Below, in pieces: positions 21,864 to 25,692 of a stretch of DNA of 25,692 nt. A program made the position numbers and the translations under genes. The stretch comes from an uncultured Oscillospiraceae bacterium (lineage in GTDB: Bacteria; Bacillota; Clostridia; Oscillospirales; Ruminococcaceae). Numbering within the stretch: position 1 is the stretch's first letter; each line of letters opens with the position of its first letter. Location: assembly GCA_905212515.1 (NCBI GenBank), contig CAJMEU010000020.1:1-25692 (forward strand), written 5' to 3'. A model generated the notes under the pieces. It was not told where the DNA came from. It ran no database searches and saw only the letters and a list, made by a program, of their open reading frames with translations.

Positions 21864-23255
21864 ATGGCACAAAATCCGACGACATTGAAACGGTCCGGGA
21901 ACCCGATCAACCGCATGGGCAACTCACTGCTGCGCTGGTCCTTGAAATATATGCCGGACGCCAGTATTTTTGCGGTGGTACTTACCTTTGTGGCGTTCCT
22001 GCTGGGCGTCTTCGTGGCCAAGCAGGGCCCCTTCCAGATGGTCCAGCACTGGTATAAGGGCTTTTGGGAGCTGCTGGCCTTCAGCATGCAGATGGCCCTG
22101 ATCGTGGTCACCGGCTCCTGCGTGGCCAACGCGCCGCTGGTCAAACGCGGCATCAACAAGCTGGCTTCCATCCCCAAAACCAGCAAGCAGGCCGTGTATG
22201 TGGTCACGCTGGTCAGCATCCTGGTGTCTTTCGTCCACTGGGGCCTCAGCCTGGTGGTGGGCGCGCTGCTGGCCAAAGAGCTGGCCCGCAACCTGCGCAT
22301 TAAAAAGGTTCCTTTTGAATACGGCCTGATCGCCGCCGGCGCCTATGTGGGCCAGATGACCTGGCACGGCATGCTCAGCGCCTCCATCGGCCTGTCCATC
22401 GCCACCCCCGGCCACGCGCTGGAGGATATGATCGGCGTCATTCCCATGTCTCAGTACATGCTCAATCCCATGAACATCATCGTCACCATCGCCCTGGCCG
22501 TGTTCCCGCCGCTGTTCGCCTGCCTGCTGCAGCCCAAGAGCACCGACGACTTCCAGCCTTTGGACGACGAGGCCATCCGCGCGATCGAGAAAGAAGACAT
22601 GCAGATCACCAAGCGGCCGCAGAATGCCAGCGTGGGCGATTTCCTCAACTACAACCCGGTCATCGCCTGGGTCGTGGGCCTGATGGGCTTTGTCTACATC
22701 ATCTGGGCTTTTGCCACCAAGGGCATCGAGGCGCTGGACATCAACCTGCTCAACTTCATCTTCCTCTTCGGCGGCATCCTGCTGTACGGCAACATCGCCA
22801 ACTACGTGCGCGCGGTAAAAGAGGCCGTGGGCGGCGTGGCCGGCATCATCTTCCAGTTCCCCCTGTACGCGGGCGTGCTGGGCATGGTGAAGTACTCCGG
22901 CCTGGTCACCATTCTGGCCAACGGCATCGTCGCCATCAGCACCGGAGTCACCTTCTATTTCTGGACGTTCCTCTCCGCGGCGCTGGTCAACCTGTTTGTT
23001 CCCTCGGGCGGCGGCCAGTGGGCCGTGCAGGGCCCCATCGCCATCGAATCCGCCAAGATCATGGGCGCCGATATGGTGAAAACCTGCCTGATGATCGCCT
23101 ACGGCAACACCTGGACCAACATGGCGCAGCCGTTCTGGGCCATCGCCCTGCTGGGCATCACCGGCCTGAAGCCGAAGGACATCATGGGCTATACCATCGC
23201 CATCATGATCCTCAGCGGCTTCATCTTCATCGGCGCGTCCTTCCTGCCGTTCTGA
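21864..23255 (+). CDS. short-chain fatty acid transporter, AtoE family
   Basis: This 463-residue integral membrane protein has about ten to twelve hydrophobic segments spread over its length and a charged loop around residues 218-258 (DDFQPLDDEAIRAIEKED). The segment LVNLFVPSGGGQWAVQGPI is characteristic of the AtoE/TIGR00366 family, which moves short-chain fatty acids such as acetoacetate or butyrate. GAGGAG lies about 7 bp before ATG 21864. It follows the HutP-like gene and precedes the broken amidase, so it may carry an amide-derived carboxylate. A GCCCCG/CGGGGC hairpin (23257-23278) without T run separates it from the amidase. The exact substrate is open. Confidence 0.88.
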   Translation: MAQNPTTLKRSGNPINRMGNSLLRWSLKYMPDASIFAVVLTFVAFLLGVFVAKQGPFQMVQHWYKGFWELLAFSMQMALIVVTGSCVANAPLVKRGINKLASIPKTSKQAVYVVTLVSILVSFVHWGLSLVVGALLAKELARNLRIKKVPFEYGLIAAGAYVGQMTWHGMLSASIGLSIATPGHALEDMIGVIPMSQYMLNPMNIIVTIALAVFPPLFACLLQPKSTDDFQPLDDEAIRAIEKEDMQITKRPQNASVGDFLNYNPVIAWVVGLMGFVYIIWAFATKGIEALDINLLNFIFLFGGILLYGNIANYVRAVKEAVGGVAGIIFQFPLYAGVLGMVKYSGLVTILANGIVAISTGVTFYFWTFLSAALVNLFVPSGGGQWAVQGPIAIESAKIMGADMVKTCLMIAYGNTWTNMAQPFWAIALLGITGLKPKDIMGYTIAIMILSGFIFIGASFLPF

Positions 23256-23331
23256 CGCCCCGACGTTCGGAGCGGGGCATTCAACATTTCTTTGCAGTAA
23301 AACTTACAGGAAGGGAGATGCACAATCGATC

Positions 23332-24807
23332 ATGAGTAAATTCCAATTGATGGAGACCACCATCGCCCAGGTGCACGCCGCCATGCTGGCGGGCGAGCTG
23401 ACCTGCCGCGAGTTGGTACAGGCGTACTTGGCCCGCATTGAGGCCTATGAGAAAAAGGGCCCGGCCATCAACGCGATTATCCTGGTGAACCCCAAGGCGC
23501 TGGAGGAGGCCGACCGGCTGGACGCCGCGCTGAAAGAGACGGGCAAATTGACGGGCCCGCTGCACGGCATCCCCGTAATGCTCAAGGACAACGTGGACAC
23601 CGGCGATATGCCCACCACCGCGGGCTCGGCCTCCCTGGAGGGCTTTGTGCCGGACGACGACGCCTTCATCGCCGCGCGCCTGCGCGGCGCCGGCGCGCTG
23701 ATCCTGGCCAAGACGAACCTGCATGAATTCGCCATCTGGGGCGAGACCATCAGCTCGATCCTGGGCCAGACGGTGAACCCCTACGACCCCACCCGCACCC
23801 CGGGCGGTTCCTCCGGCGGCACGGGCGCTTCCATCTCCTGCAACATCGGCATCGTGGGCATCGGCACGGACACCATAAACTCCAACCTCAGCCCGACCTC
23901 CGCCTGAAGCCAGGTGGCCCTCCGGCCCCCCATCCCCCTGGTCACCCGGCACCGCATCGTGCCTTACAGCCTCACCCAGGACACCGCCGGGCCCATCTGC
24001 CGCACGGTGGAGGACTGCGTGCGCACGCTGGACGTGATTGCCGGGTATGACAAGGCGGACGCCGAGACGGCCTGGAGCGTGGGCCGCCAGCCGGACAGCT
24101 ATCTGCCCTATCTGAAGGCGGACGGGATGCGCGGCAAGCGCATCGGCATTCTGGAAAGCTTCTTCGGCAAGGAGGACTACAACCAGGACGTGAACCAGGT
24201 GGTGCGCGAGGCCATGAAGTATTTCGAAGAGGGCGGCGCCACGCTGGTGCCTATCACCGAGGACATCGACTCCGCCTGGCTGACCAAGGACGTCAGCGTC
24301 CATCTGGACGACTTCAAAACTCACCTCAACGGCTATCTGTCCGCCCTGCGGCCGGACGCGCCCGTCCACTCCATGGAAGAGGTGCTGGCCAGCGGCAAGT
24401 ATCACCCCGGCATCGAGGAGAATATGCTGACGGCGGTGAAGCTGGACGTGGGCACGCCGGCGTATAATCAAAAAATCATCCGCCAGGCCCAGGTGCGCAC
24501 CCGCGTGATGAAGATCATGGCCGACCTGGAATTAGATGCCATCATCTATCCCCATCAGCAGCAGCTGGTGTGCAAGATCGGCGATGGGCAGAAGCAGCGC
24601 AACGGCGTGCTGTGCTCCATCACCGGATTCCCCTCCATCGCCGTGCCGGCGGGCTTTGCCCCCAGCCCGGAGGCGCCCATCGGCGTGCCCGTGGGCATGG
24701 AGATCATCGGCCGCCCGTTCAGCGAACCCACGCTGATCGAGATCGCTTACAGTTTCGAACAGGCGTCCCATCTGCGCAGGCCGCCGGTTTCCGCCCCGGC
24801 GCTTTGA
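23332..24807 (+). pseudogene. amidase-signature family protein interrupted by in-frame TGA
   Basis: The full frame is 492 codons, normal for an amidase that hydrolyses a C-N bond with a Ser-cisSer-Lys triad. Visible are K85 (PVMLKDN), the signature GGSSGGTGAS (cis-Ser S161) and the nucleophile region GTDTINS (S184). Codon 192 is TGA (23905-23907), and the same frame continues with LVTRHRIVPYSLTQDTAGPI and a complete C-terminal half. The stop stands where family members commonly have Cys (SACSLVG-like). Around it are several radical changes from the expected motif, mostly single-base transversions, over about 23884-23957. A nonsense pseudogene, a local sequence error or recoding could explain it. 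AAGGGAG is 14 bp before ATG 23332, unusually far. Confidence 0.8.
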
Positions 24808-24822
24808 TCTGCAAGATAAGTT

Positions 24823-24857
24823 GAAAAAGCCGGACTGTTGAATTTGAACATTCCGGC
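24823..24857 (-). terminator. terminator of the AEC-family permease gene
   Basis: GCCGGACTGTT (24829-24839) pairs, with one mismatch, with AACATTCCGGC (24847-24857). Read on the minus strand, the stem is followed by five T (24828-24824). It lies 28 bp after the permease stop. Confidence 0.7.
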
Positions 24858-24884
24858 AATTTAAGAACAAATCAAAGCCGGCGG

Positions 24885-25692
24885 TCAAAAGACCCCCCGG
24901 GCGCCCAAAAGGCAAATGCCGAGGAAGATGGTGACGAAGGACAGCACGGTGCTGACGGTGATCAAATTCCCGGTGAATTCATAATCGCTGTTCATGCCCA
25001 TGGACATGGCGTAGGCCGTCACCCCCGTGGGCGCGCAGTGGGCCAGGAAAATGGCGCCGATCTCATTGCCGGCAAAGCCCATGAACAGCGCGGGCACCAC
25101 CACCGCCACCGGGATGATCACCAGCTTCAAAGCGCAGCAGACCCCCAGCGAGGGCGAGAGGAATTTGCCGCCCCCCAGGCCGGCTTGCCCGCCGATGGAG
25201 ATCAGGGCCAAGGGCGTGGCCAGTGCGGCCACGTATTTGATGCCGCTCATCAGCACATCGGGCACGGGCACCTGCCAGGCGCGGAACAACAGCCCCAGCA
25301 CATTGCCCCAGATCAGCGGGTTCGTCACCACCTTTTTCACCAGTTCCAGCGGCCGCACCTTCGCGTCCCCGCCCGGGGAGAACGCCGTGAATACCACGAT
25401 GCTGCACACGGTAAAGGTGGTGACCACCACCGGCACCAGCATCAGCGTGGGCAGGGCCCCCTCGCTGCCGAACACATGCACCGCCATGGTGCTGCCCAAA
25501 ATGGCGAAATTGCTGCGGAAGGCCCCCTGCACGAAGGCGCCGCAGCGCCGGCGGTCCTTGATGAAGCGCGGGACGGCCAGGGACAGCACCACGCTGACCA
25601 GCACGATGGACACCACGGCGTACACCATCAATTTCACATTGATCTGCGCCTCAGTGCTGGCCGTATAGCTGTCCTTGAACAGCGCCAGGGGC
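24885..25692 (-). CDS. AEC-family (auxin efflux carrier/malate permease-like) transporter, N-terminus beyond window
   Basis: The frame is open to the right edge; 268 complete codons lie in the window, and no start is claimed (the GTG at 25637 is internal). Several long hydrophobic helices are visible (MVYAVVSIVLVSVVLSLAV; ALKLVIIPVAVVVPALFMGF; LITVSTVLSFVTIFLGICLL). Family-type residues are present in VTNPLIWGNVLGLLF and in HCAPTGVTAYAMS near the C-terminus. AEC proteins transport organic acids such as malate, or related anions. It converges on the amidase frame and has its own terminator. Regulation cannot be seen because the promoter is outside the window. Confidence 0.88.
   Translation of the reverse strand, partial: PLALFKDSYTASTEAQINVKLMVYAVVSIVLVSVVLSLAVPRFIKDRRRCGAFVQGAFRSNFAILGSTMAVHVFGSEGALPTLMLVPVVVTTFTVCSIVVFTAFSPGGDAKVRPLELVKKVVTNPLIWGNVLGLLFRAWQVPVPDVLMSGIKYVAALATPLALISIGGQAGLGGGKFLSPSLGVCCALKLVIIPVAVVVPALFMGFAGNEIGAIFLAHCAPTGVTAYAMSMGMNSDYEFTGNLITVSTVLSFVTIFLGICLLGARGVF

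Noticed and set aside
23318..23335. Five-codon mini-ORF (MHNRS) overlapping the amidase start
   Set aside because: It may be translated by the AAGGGAG site, but nothing besides position supports a function.
23905..23960. Selenocysteine at the amidase TGA
   Set aside because: The base content after the TGA allows hairpins (for example CCAGG with CCTGG), but no stem with a recognisable bacterial SECIS loop is evident. The surrounding codons are also abnormal, and no selenocysteine genes are in the window.

Overview
The window reads as chromosomal DNA from a GC-rich, low-motility-type Clostridia member. The best fit is an Oscillospirales-like gut anaerobe, but this is inferred from gene content and base use only. 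Coding regions are strongly GC-rich while promoters are sharply AT-rich. Shine-Dalgarno sites are strong (AGGAGG type), and the promoters are near-consensus TTGACA/TATAAT. A HutP-family protein and a LplB-type sugar permease also point to Firmicutes. No rRNA, tRNA, CRISPR array, insertion sequence or phage gene was seen.

Positions 1-13969 form a carbohydrate-utilisation island. It has a leftward ABC sugar permease (only its first 46 residues are in the window) and a rightward six-gene operon at 523-8161: Gfo/Idh/MocA dehydrogenase, class II aldolase, FGGY kinase, arabinose/fucose-isomerase-like protein, class III aminotransferase, second Gfo/Idh/MocA dehydrogenase. Facing it is a leftward three-gene operon at 10972-8212: PfkB/KDG-type kinase, HpcH/HpaI aldolase, D-2-hydroxyacid dehydrogenase. 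A divergent LacI regulator is followed by a cytoplasmic DUF4091/GH123-like protein. Near-identical 16-bp AT-rich palindromes (core ATTAGTAAT) lie at three of the promoters and a related one at the fourth, so the LacI protein probably controls the whole island, including itself. An isomerase-kinase-aldolase branch beside a keto-deoxy-acid branch, plus a transaminase and two NAD-dependent dehydrogenases, suggests breakdown of an unusual (perhaps amino- or keto-) sugar. The substrate cannot be read from the sequence.

Positions 14112-18340 hold a TetR-type repressor divergent from a two-ATPase, one-permease ABC exporter. The permease carries an unusual internal domain of about 270 residues with three related helical repeats. 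Palindromes containing AACAAAT/ATTTGTT cover the intergenic region.

Positions 18399-20953 hold cysteine biosynthesis: cysK leftward and cysE rightward from back-to-back promoters, then ruvX. Both cys transcripts begin with a short ORF containing a cluster of cysteine codons. The cysE leader is followed by two tandem intrinsic terminators. The cysK leader ends one base before the cysK start, and its cysteine-codon region is complementary to the segment next to the cysK ribosome-binding site. I read this as a matched pair of cysteine-sensing leader-peptide attenuators, one transcriptional and one translational. It is the most interesting item in the window.

Positions 20954-25692 contain a HutP-like RNA-binding antiterminator gene behind an NAG-rich leader with its own terminator, an AtoE-type short-chain fatty-acid permease, an amidase broken by an in-frame TGA within a patch of unusual substitutions, and a convergent AEC-family permease cut by the window end. 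HutP here is not next to histidine-degradation genes, so it may have been redeployed to control a transporter/amidase operon.
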